Shown: positions 16,911 through 25,227, numbered from the stretch's first letter. The stretch is DNA of 64,000 nucleotides from Streptomyces avidinii (GCF_014650695.1 NZ_BMVL01000003.1:248001-312000); one strand, 5' to 3'. Numbers and translations: made by a program. Notes: a model not told the origin generated them from the letters alone.

Positions 16911-17417
16911 TCAGTAGCCGCGTCCCTGGTAGGGGCGGCCGTACGGATCCTCGTACGAGGCGGCCGGCACCGGTGCGGGCACCTGCATCGGACGCGGTGC
17001 GGCCGGGCGCATGGCCTCGTACCCGGTGGCCATGGCGGCCGGGCGGGGCTGCTGCGGCTGGGGCTGCGGCATGTACCCGCCGCGGGCCGCCATCGGCTGC
17101 TGCTGCGGGATGTACGGGGCCGGCGCCTGCTGCAGCGGCATCGGCTGGGGGGCCGACTGCTGCTGGTACGGGTATCCGTACCCCGAAGTCTGCTGCTGGG
17201 GCTGGGCCGGGGGCAGCGCGGGCAACGACGAGGCGAGGGCCGGCAGGTAACCGCCGCTCGAGTATCCGGCACTCGGGGACTCGTAGGCGGCCGGGACGCG
17301 GATCGGGGCGATCTGCGGGGTGCCGCGTTCGGCGACGAGGGAGTCGTAGATGGGGGTGTCCGGGAAGGAGGGCGCGGAGTAGTAACCGCCGCCATAAGTG
17401 GAGCGGGGGGAGGTCAT
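16911..17417 (-). CDS. Tyr/Gln/Pro-rich low-complexity protein, DUF6643-like
   Basis: A 168-residue protein opening with MTSPRSTYGGGYYSAP and the conserved-looking FPDTPIYDSLVAERGTPQIAPI, which I recognise as the Streptomyces family DUF6643. The remainder is a disordered Pro/Gln/Tyr-rich tail with no domain. TAACTT (minus strand, 17425-17430) ends seven bases before the ATG, the geometry of a leaderless transcript. The function is unknown. Confidence 0.78.
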   Translation of the reverse strand: MTSPRSTYGGGYYSAPSFPDTPIYDSLVAERGTPQIAPIRVPAAYESPSAGYSSGGYLPALASSLPALPPAQPQQQTSGYGYPYQQQSAPQPMPLQQAPAPYIPQQQPMAARGGYMPQPQPQQPRPAAMATGYEAMRPAAPRPMQVPAPVPAASYEDPYGRPYQGRGY

Positions 17418-17474
17418 GGGACCTAAGTTAAGCCCACGACTTCACCGGGTCCATAGCGAGGTGTCGTCAACACC

Positions 17475-17504
17475 GCCCTGACCTGCATATTCGCAGGTCA
17501 GGGC
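17475..17504. terminator. Perfect 12-bp stem-loop
   Basis: GCCCTGACCTGC and its exact complement flank a 6-base loop (ATATTC). It lies downstream of the minus-strand glycosyltransferase gene (stop at 17664) and upstream of the DUF6643-like gene. It is most likely the glycosyltransferase terminator; no T-run follows, as is common in Streptomyces. Confidence 0.65.
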
Positions 17505-17663
17505 CTCACCTTTCACTTGACGTTCACGTGCACGATTCGCCACTTCCATCCCACCTTGTTCCTACTCGTACTCACCGGTTGGGTGTTGCACCGACTTCGC
17601 GCTGACGCGGTGTCACAACGCGGTGACCTCGGATGATGTTGTGCGTGGCAGTGGTTTGCCGTT

Positions 17664-18842
17664 TCAGGCGTCGCTGGGACGGGCATAGGTGCGGCCCTTC
17701 CAGGATGCCCCGCGGCCCCGGTAGTGCTGCACGGCCGAGTCGACGGTCATCAGGAGGTACAGCAGCGCGGTGAACGGAAGCAGCGGCGCGAGCGCGGCGG
17801 GCTGGCGGTAGTACCGGAGCATCGGCAGGTAGGTGCCCGCCATCAGCAGCCACGCCAGGCCGCCCGGCCAGGCCAGGGCCGGATGCCCGGTCGCGAGACC
17901 GGTCAGCAGGGCGGCCGGGGGCACGAGGTAGACGAGCGCCAGCCCGGCGACCGTGCCGGCCAGCAGAAGGGGCTGGTGGCGCAGTTGGGCGTAGGCGCTG
18001 CGCGCGACCATCCGCCACAGGTCCGCGAGTGCGGGGTACGGACGCACGCTGTCGACCCGCTCCGCCAGCCCCAGCCAGATCCGCCCGCCGGAGCGCTGCA
18101 CCGCGCGGGCGAGCGATACGTCGTCGATGACCGCCTGGCGGATGGAGTCGGGGACGCCGGCCCGCACGGCGGTGTCGGTGCGCAGCAGGACGCAGCCGCC
18201 GGCGGCCGCCGCGGTCCGTGCGGAGGGCCGGTTGATCCGGCGGAAGGGGTAGAGCTGGGCGAAGAAGTACACGAAGGCCGGTACGACGAGCCGCTCCCAG
18301 AGACCGGCCACCCGCAGGCGGGCCATCTGGGAGACGAGGTCGAGGTCGGCGGAGGTCGCGGCGGCGACCAATTCGCGCAGACTGTCGGGTTCGTGTGCGA
18401 TGTCGGCATCGGTGAGGAGGAGGAACTCGGGCTCGGCGGCGTGCGCGGTACGGGCGATCGCGATGCCGTGCCGGAGCGCCCACAGCTTGCCGGTCCAGCC
18501 GGGGGCGGGGTCGCCGGGGGAGGCGACGGTGAGGGGGAGTCCGGGGTGCTCCGCGGCGAGCCGGCGTGCGAGCTCGCCGGTGCCGTCCGTGCTCCCGTCG
18601 TCGACGAGGACTACCTCGGCCTCGCCGGGATAGTCCTGGGCGATCAGCGAGGGCAGGCTCCGCGGCAGCACCTCGGCCTCGTCCCTGGCGGGGACGATGA
18701 TCGCGACGGACGGCCAGCGGGTGGGTGCGGTGCGGTGCGGGAGGCGGACGTCGGTCCGCCAGAACATGCCCTGGGCGAGGGTGAGCCAGAGCCAGGCGGC
18801 GAGGGAGGCGTATGCCGCGCAGGCGGCGGTGAGGAGGCCCAT
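17664..18842 (-). CDS. Membrane glycosyltransferase family 2 (HpnB-like)
   Basis: A 392-residue inner-membrane glycosyltransferase. After one N-terminal helix (3-22), the GT-A domain shows VAIIVPARDEAEVL, the nucleotide-binding VVLVDDGSTDGT, the metal-binding LLTDADI, and the catalytic QAVIDDVSLA. Three or four C-terminal helices follow. The arrangement resembles the hopanoid-associated HpnB family, but no hopanoid gene is nearby, so the lipid acceptor is uncertain. GACACT ends six bases before the ATG, suggesting a leaderless start. A stem-loop lies past the 3' end. Confidence 0.78.
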   Translation of the reverse strand: MGLLTAACAAYASLAAWLWLTLAQGMFWRTDVRLPHRTAPTRWPSVAIIVPARDEAEVLPRSLPSLIAQDYPGEAEVVLVDDGSTDGTGELARRLAAEHPGLPLTVASPGDPAPGWTGKLWALRHGIAIARTAHAAEPEFLLLTDADIAHEPDSLRELVAAATSADLDLVSQMARLRVAGLWERLVVPAFVYFFAQLYPFRRINRPSARTAAAAGGCVLLRTDTAVRAGVPDSIRQAVIDDVSLARAVQRSGGRIWLGLAERVDSVRPYPALADLWRMVARSAYAQLRHQPLLLAGTVAGLALVYLVPPAALLTGLATGHPALAWPGGLAWLLMAGTYLPMLRYYRQPAALAPLLPFTALLYLLMTVDSAVQHYRGRGASWKGRTYARPSDA

Positions 18843-19200
18843 GGCGGCAGTGTCCCGCGCCCGACCGGGCCTGTCCCGCACCCGCCCACCCCGGGCGCGG
18901 TGGGCCTCCCGGCCGGGGCCGCGACGACCTCCCGGCCCCGCGTGGTGTCCTCGCCGGCCGGTGCCGTGACCTCGCGGCCGGGCGGGCTGGGCTGCGCGGC
19001 CGATCCGTGGTGCGGCCACAGGAGCGGTCCCGGCCCGGGCGTGGTGGCGTCCTGATCCCTGGTGCGGCCGCGCCCGGTCCGGTGTGGGCGGCCCCCCTCG
19101 GCTCCGGGCGTGGTTTGCATCGCGGCGGGGGATCGTCGGGTGGGGGTCCGGGTTGCGGGGTTGGGGCCGCGGCGGGGTGGGTGTCGACTAAGGTGGCCGG
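18843..19200. other. 358-bp intergenic region between divergent genes
   Basis: This extremely GC-rich stretch separates the leftward glycosyltransferase and the rightward racemase-like gene. I see no convincing gene. At its right end TAAGGT (19189-19194) lies six bases before the GTG at 19201, fitting a leaderless promoter for the racemase-like gene. At its left end GACACT plays the same role for the glycosyltransferase. The middle is degenerate G/C-rich sequence with no symmetric element I can support. Confidence 0.5.
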
Positions 19201-19992
19201 GTGAAGATCGCGCTCATGGACTCCGGAATCGGCCTCCTCGCGGCGGCCGCGGCGGTGCGGCGGCTGCGGCCGGACGCCGACCTGGTCGTGTCCTCCGACC
19301 CGGACGGAATGCCCTGGGGTCCGCGGACCCCCGCCGACCTCACCGAGCGGGCGCTCGCCGTCGCCCGGGCCGCCGCCGCGCACCGCCCGGACGCGCTGAT
19401 CGTCGCCTGCAACACCGCGAGCGTGCACGCCCTGGACACCTTGCGGGCGGAGTTGGAGCCGGCGATCCCGGTCATCGGGACCGTGCCGGCGATCAAGCCC
19501 GCCGCGGCTGCCGGCGGCCGGGTGGCCATCTGGGCCACCCCCGCCACCACCGGCAGTACCTATCAGCGCGGGCTCATCCGCGACTTCGCCGCCGGGGCCC
19601 GGGTCACCGAGGTGCCCTGCCCCGGGCTCGCCGACGCGGTGGAAGCGGCCGACGACGCCGCCGTGACGGCCGCCGTGGCCGCGGCCGCCGCGCTGACTCC
19701 GGCCGACGTCACCGACGTGGTGCTCGGCTGCACGCACTACGAGCTCGTCGACGGCGCCATCCGGGCCGCCCTCGCCGCGCGGACCCGCGGAACGGAGCTC
19801 GTCTACCACGGTTCCGCCGAGCCCGTCGCGGTCCAGGCGCTGCGCCGTCTGGGCCTGCGGCCCGAGCCCGAACTGCCGCGCACGGGCAGCCTGACCGTGC
19901 TGCGCAGCGGGCGCGTGGGGACCTTGCCCGCAGCCGCGCTCGCGTACGCCGAGGGTCGACTGCTCGCGGGCCAGGGCGCGCCCGTCGGCTGA
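19201..19992 (+). CDS. Aspartate/glutamate racemase family protein (glutamate-racemase-like)
   Basis: A 263-residue protein of the Asp/Glu racemase superfamily. Both catalytic cysteines are present: C70 in ACNTAS and C177 in GCTHYELV. The N-terminus DSGIGLL replaces the usual DSGVGGL. This is the MurI pattern (interconversion of L- and D-glutamate for peptidoglycan), but sequence between the motifs is diverged and no cell-wall gene is adjacent, so it may be a paralogue. The GTG start follows a TAAGGT box by six bases, so it is probably leaderless. Confidence 0.75.
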   Translation: MKIALMDSGIGLLAAAAAVRRLRPDADLVVSSDPDGMPWGPRTPADLTERALAVARAAAAHRPDALIVACNTASVHALDTLRAELEPAIPVIGTVPAIKPAAAAGGRVAIWATPATTGSTYQRGLIRDFAAGARVTEVPCPGLADAVEAADDAAVTAAVAAAAALTPADVTDVVLGCTHYELVDGAIRAALAARTRGTELVYHGSAEPVAVQALRRLGLRPEPELPRTGSLTVLRSGRVGTLPAAALAYAEGRLLAGQGAPVG

Positions 19993-20030
19993 CCGCGCCC
20001 GACGCGCGGCGCCCGACCACTCCTCCCGCG

Positions 20031-20104
20031 AGACGAATCGTCTTGCCCCCGATCCGGACCTGCACTACGGTTGACAACAAAACGAGACGGTACGGTTCGT
20101 CTCG
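20031..20104. promoter_or_regulatory. Two inverted repeats upstream of the ABC-F gene
   Basis: AGACGAaTCGTCT (20031-20043) and CGAGACG-8 bp-CGTCTCG (20083-20104) share the core AGACG/CGTCT. TTGACA (20071-20076) lies between them. The second repeat follows at the spacing expected to cover a -10 region. This looks like a repressible promoter with two operator sites, probably for a TetR-type repressor. The only nearby TetR gene (22639-23229) has a different repeat at its own promoter. Confidence 0.5.
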
Positions 20105-20135
20105 GCGTGTCGCTCACCCCTGGAAGGAACCGCCC

Positions 20136-21746
20136 TTGCGCGCTCCACTCGCCACCACCCGGATCGTCCTGTCCGAGGTCACCAAGAGCTACGACACCCG
20201 CGTCGTCCTGGAGCGCGTCAGCTGTACGGTCCGGCCCGGCGAGCGGGTCGGCGTCGTCGGCGACAACGGCTCCGGCAAGTCCACTCTCCTCGGGCTCCTC
20301 GCCGGACGGGAGCGACCCGACCACGGCGAGGTCACCGTCACCGCCCCCGGCGGACTCGGACACCTCGCGCAGACCCTCGACCTCCCACCCACCGCGCGCG
20401 TCGGCGAGGCGATCGACCTCGCCCTCGCGGACCTGCGCGCCCTGGAGTGCCGGATCCGCGCCGCCGAAACCCGGCTCCACCGGGCCGGCCCCGAGGAACT
20501 CGTCGCCTACGGAGACCTCCTGGCCGCCTACGATGCCCGTGGCGGCGGCGATGCCGAACGGCGCGTCAGGACCACCCTGTACCGCCTCGGCGAACGCGGC
20601 GCTCCCGACCCGGACCGCCGACTCGGAACGCTGTCCGGTGGCCAGCGCTCCCGGCTCGCGCTCGCCGTGGTCCTGGCCGCCGAGCCGGAGCTGCTGCTGC
20701 TCGACGAACCCACCAACGACCTCGACGACGAGGCGGTCGCCTGGCTGGAGGAGCACCTGCTCGCCCACCGCGGCACCGTCGTCGCCGTCACCCACGACCG
20801 GCTGTTCCTCGACCGCGTCACCACCGCCATCCTCGAGGTCGACCAGGACCGCCGGACGGTGCACCGGTACGGCAACGGCTACGCGGGCCACCGCACGGCC
20901 CGCGCCGCCGAACGGGCCCGCCGGGAGCGGGAGTACGAGCAGTGGCGGGAGGAGGTCCACAGCGCCGAGCGGCTCGCCGACACCAACATCGGGCGGTTCG
21001 CCGCGATCCCGCGCAAGCTGCCGCGCGGCTTCAGCGGGGCCGGCGCCTTCCGCGCCCGGTCGCGCACCCACGGCGCCGCGAGCCGCATCCGCACCGCCCG
21101 CGAACGACTGCACCGGCTGACCGAGCACCCGGTCCCGCCGCCCCCGCGCCCGCTCGTCTTCACCGGCCGGTTCACCGAGGGCGCGGCGGGGGCCGTGGAG
21201 ATCGCGGGGGCGGCCCTGCCGGGCCGGCTCCCGCCCGTCTCGCTCACCCTGGCGCCGGGGGAGCGGCTCCTGGTGACCGGAGCCAACGGCGCCGGGAAGT
21301 CCACCCTGTTGCACCTGCTCGCGGGTGAACTGAAGCCCGCGCAGGGCAGCGTACGCACCCCTGCGCGGGTGGGGCTGCTCCGGCAGGACGACCCGTGGCA
21401 ACGCGAACTCCGCTCCGTCGTCGAGGTGTTCGGACCGGAGTACGCCGACCGGGTGGCCGGGTACGGCCTGCTCGCACCGGCGGACCTCGCCCGGCCGGTG
21501 CGCGAGCTCTCGGCCGGTCAGCGCCGCAAGCTGGAGCTGGCCCGGCTGGTGGAGCGGCCGCTCGACCTGCTCCTGCTGGACGAGCCCACGAACCACCTGG
21601 CCCCGGCCGTGGTGGAGGAACTGGAGGCGGCCCTCGCGCATTTCGGCGGCACCCTGATCCTGGTCACGCACGACCGGCGGCTGCGCGCGGCCTTCCCGGG
21701 GCGGCGTCTGGAGCTTCAGCGCGAGCCGGCCGCCGCGAGCCGCTGA
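20136..21746 (+). CDS. ABC-F family ATPase, possible ribosome-protection protein
   Basis: A 536-residue soluble protein with two ABC ATPase domains and no membrane segments, the ABC-F architecture. Domain 1: Walker A GDNGSGKST near residue 42, signature LSGGQRSR near 165, Walker B LLLLDEPTNDLD near 187. A charged linker (about 250-330) separates it from domain 2: GANGAGKST near 382, LSAGQRRK near 457, DEPTNHLAP near 482, where Ala replaces the usual Asp of the D-loop. ABC-F proteins bind the ribosomal E site; several in Streptomyces give macrolide or lincosamide self-resistance. TTG start at 20136 has GGAAGGAA upstream. Paired inverted repeats upstream suggest inducible expression. Confidence 0.83.
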   Translation: MRAPLATTRIVLSEVTKSYDTRVVLERVSCTVRPGERVGVVGDNGSGKSTLLGLLAGRERPDHGEVTVTAPGGLGHLAQTLDLPPTARVGEAIDLALADLRALECRIRAAETRLHRAGPEELVAYGDLLAAYDARGGGDAERRVRTTLYRLGERGAPDPDRRLGTLSGGQRSRLALAVVLAAEPELLLLDEPTNDLDDEAVAWLEEHLLAHRGTVVAVTHDRLFLDRVTTAILEVDQDRRTVHRYGNGYAGHRTARAAERARREREYEQWREEVHSAERLADTNIGRFAAIPRKLPRGFSGAGAFRARSRTHGAASRIRTARERLHRLTEHPVPPPPRPLVFTGRFTEGAAGAVEIAGAALPGRLPPVSLTLAPGERLLVTGANGAGKSTLLHLLAGELKPAQGSVRTPARVGLLRQDDPWQRELRSVVEVFGPEYADRVAGYGLLAPADLARPVRELSAGQRRKLELARLVERPLDLLLLDEPTNHLAPAVVEELEAALAHFGGTLILVTHDRRLRAAFPGRRLELQREPAAASR

Positions 21747-22642
21747 GCCAGCGCGGCGAGGTCGTCCGCGTCCAGGACCCGGCCACCGAAGCCCGGCAGC
21801 GGCACGTGGAGCGTCGCCGTCCAGTGCTCCGGGACCGCCTGCCGGCCGTACCGGGCCCCGGCCAGGGCTCCGGTCACCGCGGCCACCGTGTCGGTGTCCC
21901 CGCCCAGGTCCACGGCGGCCCGTACCGCCCCCGCGAAGGTGGTGGTGGTCCGCAGCGCCCACACCGCCGAGCCCAGGCAGGGCCACACCGCCCCGTTGAA
22001 CTCGGTGGCCCGATCCGGATGCCAGTCCGGGGCGAGTACGCGTCCGTACCGCTCGCGGTGGTCCGGGTGCACCGCGGCGAGCGCTGCGGGGAGGGCGGCC
22101 AGTGGATCGGCCCCCTGCAGGGCGACGCGGACGAGCTCGTGCAGGATCGCGGTCCCCTCCCAGGCGGCCCGGTCGCCGTGCGTCAGCGCCGCGATCTGCC
22201 GGGCGGCGTCCATGGTCGCCCGCTGTCCGGCGGGAGCGAAGTAGACCGCCGAGGTGGCGGCCCGCATCAGGGAACCGTTGCCCGCGGCCCGCGCGTTGAC
22301 CTGGAAGTGCAGGGCCGCGGCGAGCTCCCAGGGCTCGCCGTTGGTCAGCACGTCCTCGGTCTGCAGCCCGATGTCCTTGGGCTGCCCCGCCGCCCAGCGG
22401 CGGAACCGGCCGAAGATGTCGGGGAGTTCGAGACCGCCGCACTCCAGCAGGGATTCGGCGACCAGGACGGCCATCTGCGTGTCGTCCGTCGCCTCGCCCG
22501 GGTCCCAACCGCCGCCCCCGGCCATCTCCGCGCCACGCGCGGTCAGTTCCCCCGCGGGGCCGAACTCGTAGGGCGCGCCCAGCGCGTCGCCCGCCGCCGA
22601 GCCGACGACGGCTCCCACGGCCCGGTCCAGTGAGGTGATCAC
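21716..22642 (-). CDS. ADP-ribosylglycohydrolase family protein
   Basis: A 308-residue DraG/ARH-type hydrolase. The magnesium-binding motifs are visible: GDALGAPYEF (about 18-27), TDDTQM (52-57) and near the C-terminus DLGGDTDTVAAVTGALAGA. It would remove ADP-ribose from a protein or small molecule. The GTG start at 22642 overlaps the TGA of the upstream TetR gene in a GTGA arrangement, so translation is probably coupled. Its 3' end overlaps the convergent ABC-F gene by 31 bp. Substrate unknown. Confidence 0.87.
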   Translation of the reverse strand: MITSLDRAVGAVVGSAAGDALGAPYEFGPAGELTARGAEMAGGGGWDPGEATDDTQMAVLVAESLLECGGLELPDIFGRFRRWAAGQPKDIGLQTEDVLTNGEPWELAAALHFQVNARAAGNGSLMRAATSAVYFAPAGQRATMDAARQIAALTHGDRAAWEGTAILHELVRVALQGADPLAALPAALAAVHPDHRERYGRVLAPDWHPDRATEFNGAVWPCLGSAVWALRTTTTFAGAVRAAVDLGGDTDTVAAVTGALAGARYGRQAVPEHWTATLHVPLPGFGGRVLDADDLAALAQRLAAAGSR

Positions 22643-23229
22643 CGGTTCGCCTCCGCGCACACGTTCGCCAGCAGGTCGCGCGCGAAACGGTCCAGGTCGT
22701 CCAGGCCCGCCGCCGCCAGGGTGGCCGGCGCGCCGGTCAGCAGGTGGGGGATCGCGCCGTGCAGGGCGAGGGTCAGGGTGCTGGCCCGTCCGGGCCCGGC
22801 GGGCAGTCCGGCCGCGCCCAGCAGATGCGCGTATGCCGCGAAGTCGGACTCCGCGACCGGGTCCAGCAGTGCGGCCAGCCAGGGCCGCCGCGCCGCCTCG
22901 GCCCGGAGCTCCAGATAGGCCAGCACGCGGGGGCGTCCGGGCCCGGCCACATCGCGCAGCAGCCCTGCGAGCAGGGCCGCGAGCTGCGCCGCGTCGGCGG
23001 GACCCGGTGCCGCCCCGGCGAGGGCCGCGGCCAGCGCCCGGTACTGCTCCGCGCAGCGTTCGGCGGCACCCCTGAGCAGGGCGTCGCGGGTCGGGAAGTA
23101 GTTCTTGGCGGTGCCCGTCGGCACCGCGGCGGCCGCGTCGACGGCCCGGTGCGTCAGCCCGCGCCCGCCCGTTTCCGCCAGTACGGCGACGGCCGCGTCC
23201 CGCAGCCGGTCCCTCCGGTCCTGGTTCAC
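22639..23229 (-). CDS. TetR family transcriptional repressor
   Basis: A 196-residue repressor. The helix-turn-helix lies at about residues 22-45 (LTHRAVDAAAAVPTGTAKNYF) and an all-alpha ligand domain follows. A GTG start at 23229 lies six bases after TATGCT (minus strand, 23236-23241), indicating a leaderless transcript. A perfect 17-bp inverted repeat begins directly beyond that -10 box, so autorepression is likely. It is divergent from the FAD monooxygenase gene and translationally coupled to the ADP-ribosylglycohydrolase gene, so it probably controls both directions. Confidence 0.88.
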   Translation of the reverse strand: MNQDRRDRLRDAAVAVLAETGGRGLTHRAVDAAAAVPTGTAKNYFPTRDALLRGAAERCAEQYRALAAALAGAAPGPADAAQLAALLAGLLRDVAGPGRPRVLAYLELRAEAARRPWLAALLDPVAESDFAAYAHLLGAAGLPAGPGRASTLTLALHGAIPHLLTGAPATLAAAGLDDLDRFARDLLANVCAEANR

Positions 23230-23241
23230 CTTGTCAGCATA

Positions 23242-23283
23242 ACCACAGCCGTGGTACTACGGATGGAGTACCACGGCTGTGGT
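23242..23283. promoter_or_regulatory. Perfect 17-bp inverted repeat, TetR twin operator
   Basis: ACCACAGCCGTGGTACT (23242-23258) and its exact complement (23267-23283) are separated by 8 bp. Each arm is itself nearly palindromic (ACCAC-4-GTGGT), so the element can be read as two adjacent operators for two dimers. It abuts the TATGCT box of the TetR gene and lies 57 bp before the monooxygenase start, fitting dual repression. Confidence 0.75.
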
Positions 23284-23290
23284 GGTCATG

Positions 23291-23324
23291 GTCGGGTGTC
23301 GCGGTACGTCGGGTGTCGCGGTAC
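23291..23324. repeat. Perfect 17-bp tandem duplication in a leader region
   Basis: GTCGGGTGTCGCGGTAC occurs twice head to tail between the TetR operator and the monooxygenase start at 23341. It lies in the presumed promoter/leader of that gene. Confidence 0.85.
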
Positions 23325-23340
23325 GAGGAAGGGGACGGCC

Positions 23341-24474
23341 ATGAGCGAAACCGGAACCGAATCCGAAGGCCAAACCGGAACCGAATCCGAAGGCGGAAAC
23401 GGAGCACGGACCGGGCAGGGGCGCGGGGCCGGCACGGCCGTGGTCGTCGGCGCGGGAGTCGGCGGACTCGCCACCGCCGTCGGCCTGCGCCGCGCCGGCT
23501 GGGAGGTGACCGTCCTCGAACGGCGGACCGCGCCCGAACGGTACGGAACCGCCTTCGGCATCCACCCCTCCGCCCAGGGCGCGCTCGACCGGCTCGGCCT
23601 CGGCGACGCGCTGCGGGCACGGGCGGTCCCGTACCGGGGGGCCCGGATCCGCCGCCCCGACGGCAGGGTGCTGGCCGCCCTTCCCCTCGAACGGATCGAG
23701 CGCCGGGCCGGCCGCCCGGAACTGCTCGTCTCCCGGCCCCACCTGATCGACGCGCTGCTCGCCGGGCTCGACCGGCTCGGCGGCGTGCGGATCGCCTACG
23801 GGCAGCAGCTCGCCGACCCGGCCGCACTCGACGCCGACCTGGTCGTCGGCGCCGACGGCATCAACAGCGTGGTGCGCGGCGCACGCTTCGGCGGCGAGAG
23901 CGGTCCGCGCCCGATCGGTACGGTCGCCTGGATCGGCATCGCCGGATTCGAGACCGGCCTGTACGGCGAGACCTGGGGCGCGGGCCGCTTCTTCGGCATG
24001 ACCCCGGTCGAGGCCGGCCGCACCAACTGGTACGCCACCGTCCCCGAGGCCACCACCGCCCAAGAGGTACGGGAGGCCTTCGCGAACTGGCACGACCCCA
24101 TCCCGCGCGTGCTGGCCGAGACCGACCCCGCGACCTGGATCCGGTACGAGATGCGCCACCTGTACCCCGCGCTCCCCACCTTCGTCGCCGACGGCCGGAT
24201 CGCCCTCGTCGGGGACGCCGCCCACGCCATGACGCCCAACCTCGGCCAGGGCGCCTGCACCGCCCTCCTGGACGCCGAAGCCCTGACCCGGGCCGTTTCC
24301 GCGGCCGGCTCGGCCGGCTCGGCCGGGCTGCCGGGCGCCCTGCGCGCGTACGACACCGAGCGCCGCCGCAGCGCCCAGCGCGTCGCCTTCGGCTCCCGGA
24401 ACCTGCACCGCTTCATGACCGGCCGCCGCCCCGCCCTGCGGGACGCGCTCGTCCGCCTGCTGCCGAAGAACTAG
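23341..24474 (+). CDS. FAD-dependent monooxygenase
   Basis: A 377-residue class A flavoprotein hydroxylase (UbiH/PHBH-like). The FAD-binding motif is VVVGAGVGGLATA (about 34-46), DG motif LVVGADGINSVVRG, and GD motif ALVGDAAHAMTPNLGQGAC. It would use NAD(P)H and oxygen to hydroxylate an aromatic substrate. The first 30 residues precede the flavin domain and contain an 8-residue in-frame duplication (TGTESEG core). GAGGAAGGGG precedes the ATG. The divergent TetR repressor and shared operator suggest substrate induction; a role in detoxifying an aromatic drug is inference. Confidence 0.87.
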   Translation: MSETGTESEGQTGTESEGGNGARTGQGRGAGTAVVVGAGVGGLATAVGLRRAGWEVTVLERRTAPERYGTAFGIHPSAQGALDRLGLGDALRARAVPYRGARIRRPDGRVLAALPLERIERRAGRPELLVSRPHLIDALLAGLDRLGGVRIAYGQQLADPAALDADLVVGADGINSVVRGARFGGESGPRPIGTVAWIGIAGFETGLYGETWGAGRFFGMTPVEAGRTNWYATVPEATTAQEVREAFANWHDPIPRVLAETDPATWIRYEMRHLYPALPTFVADGRIALVGDAAHAMTPNLGQGACTALLDAEALTRAVSAAGSAGSAGLPGALRAYDTERRRSAQRVAFGSRNLHRFMTGRRPALRDALVRLLPKN

Positions 24475-24600
24475 GCCGGGCCGGAGGCAGGGCTCCACGG
24501 CGGGCGGAACGGCGGGCGGGACGGCGAGCCGCAGGGGGGCGCCGAACCGGTTGGGCGCGAGACAGTGGCGGGCAAGCGGAACGTGAGTACGCTGCTACAC

Positions 24601-25116
24601 ATGACGGGTCACCCTCCGGGTCCGCTCTGGGCGGGCCGCGCCTCCAACCGTGCGCAGTGGCTGCTCGCAGCCGTCGGTGCGGCCTGTCTGGCGCTCGGCA
24701 TCGAACTGGCCGTCGACTACGCCTGGACCGCCGGCATCGTCCCCCTCCTCATGTCCGTCATCGGCTGCCTCGCCGTCGGGCTGCTCATCCTCTACGGCAC
24801 CCTGGCCTTCGTGCACGTCGCCGTCACCGTCGACGCCGAGGCCATGGAGGTGCGCTGCGGCCACATAGGGGTGCCGCGCCGCAGGATCCGGCTCACCGAG
24901 GTCACCTCCGCCGAGTTCGTCCCCAGCATCACGCCGCAGCAGTGGGGAGGCTGGGGCCACCGCTGGCGCCCCGAGAAGGGCACCGCGATCATCGTGCGGC
25001 GCGGCGAGGGCGTGGCCCTCACCCTGGGCGACGGCAAGCGCTTCACCGTCACCGTCGACGACGCCGAGAACGCCGTCCGCGTCATCCGTACCCACCTGCG
25101 CGCCCTCGCGCGCTAG
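24601..25116 (+). CDS. Small membrane protein with a PH-like cytosolic domain
   Basis: A 171-residue protein with two transmembrane helices (about 18-38 and 42-66) followed by a compact beta-rich domain (VTVDAEAMEVRCGHIG, IIVRRGEGVALTLGDGKRF, then a C-terminal helix ENAVRVIRTHL), the layout of bacterial PH-domain membrane proteins. TACGCT (24588-24593) ends seven bases before the ATG, supporting this start over the GTG at 24565. It precedes the lnt gene with a 111-bp gap. The function is unknown. Confidence 0.7.
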   Translation: MTGHPPGPLWAGRASNRAQWLLAAVGAACLALGIELAVDYAWTAGIVPLLMSVIGCLAVGLLILYGTLAFVHVAVTVDAEAMEVRCGHIGVPRRRIRLTEVTSAEFVPSITPQQWGGWGHRWRPEKGTAIIVRRGEGVALTLGDGKRFTVTVDDAENAVRVIRTHLRALAR

Positions 25117-25227
25117 ACGGCCCGCCGGCCGTCCATCCGCCATCCGTCCGGCCGTCCGGCCGTGCGCTCCGTGGGTCGGGCCGGGGCCTTACCGGCCCGC
25201 GAGGCTCGGGGACGTACACTCCGCCAG

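Noticed and set aside
17664..18842. Hopanoid biosynthesis locus
   Set aside because: Only an HpnB-like glycosyltransferase is seen; no squalene/hopene cyclase or other hpn gene is present.
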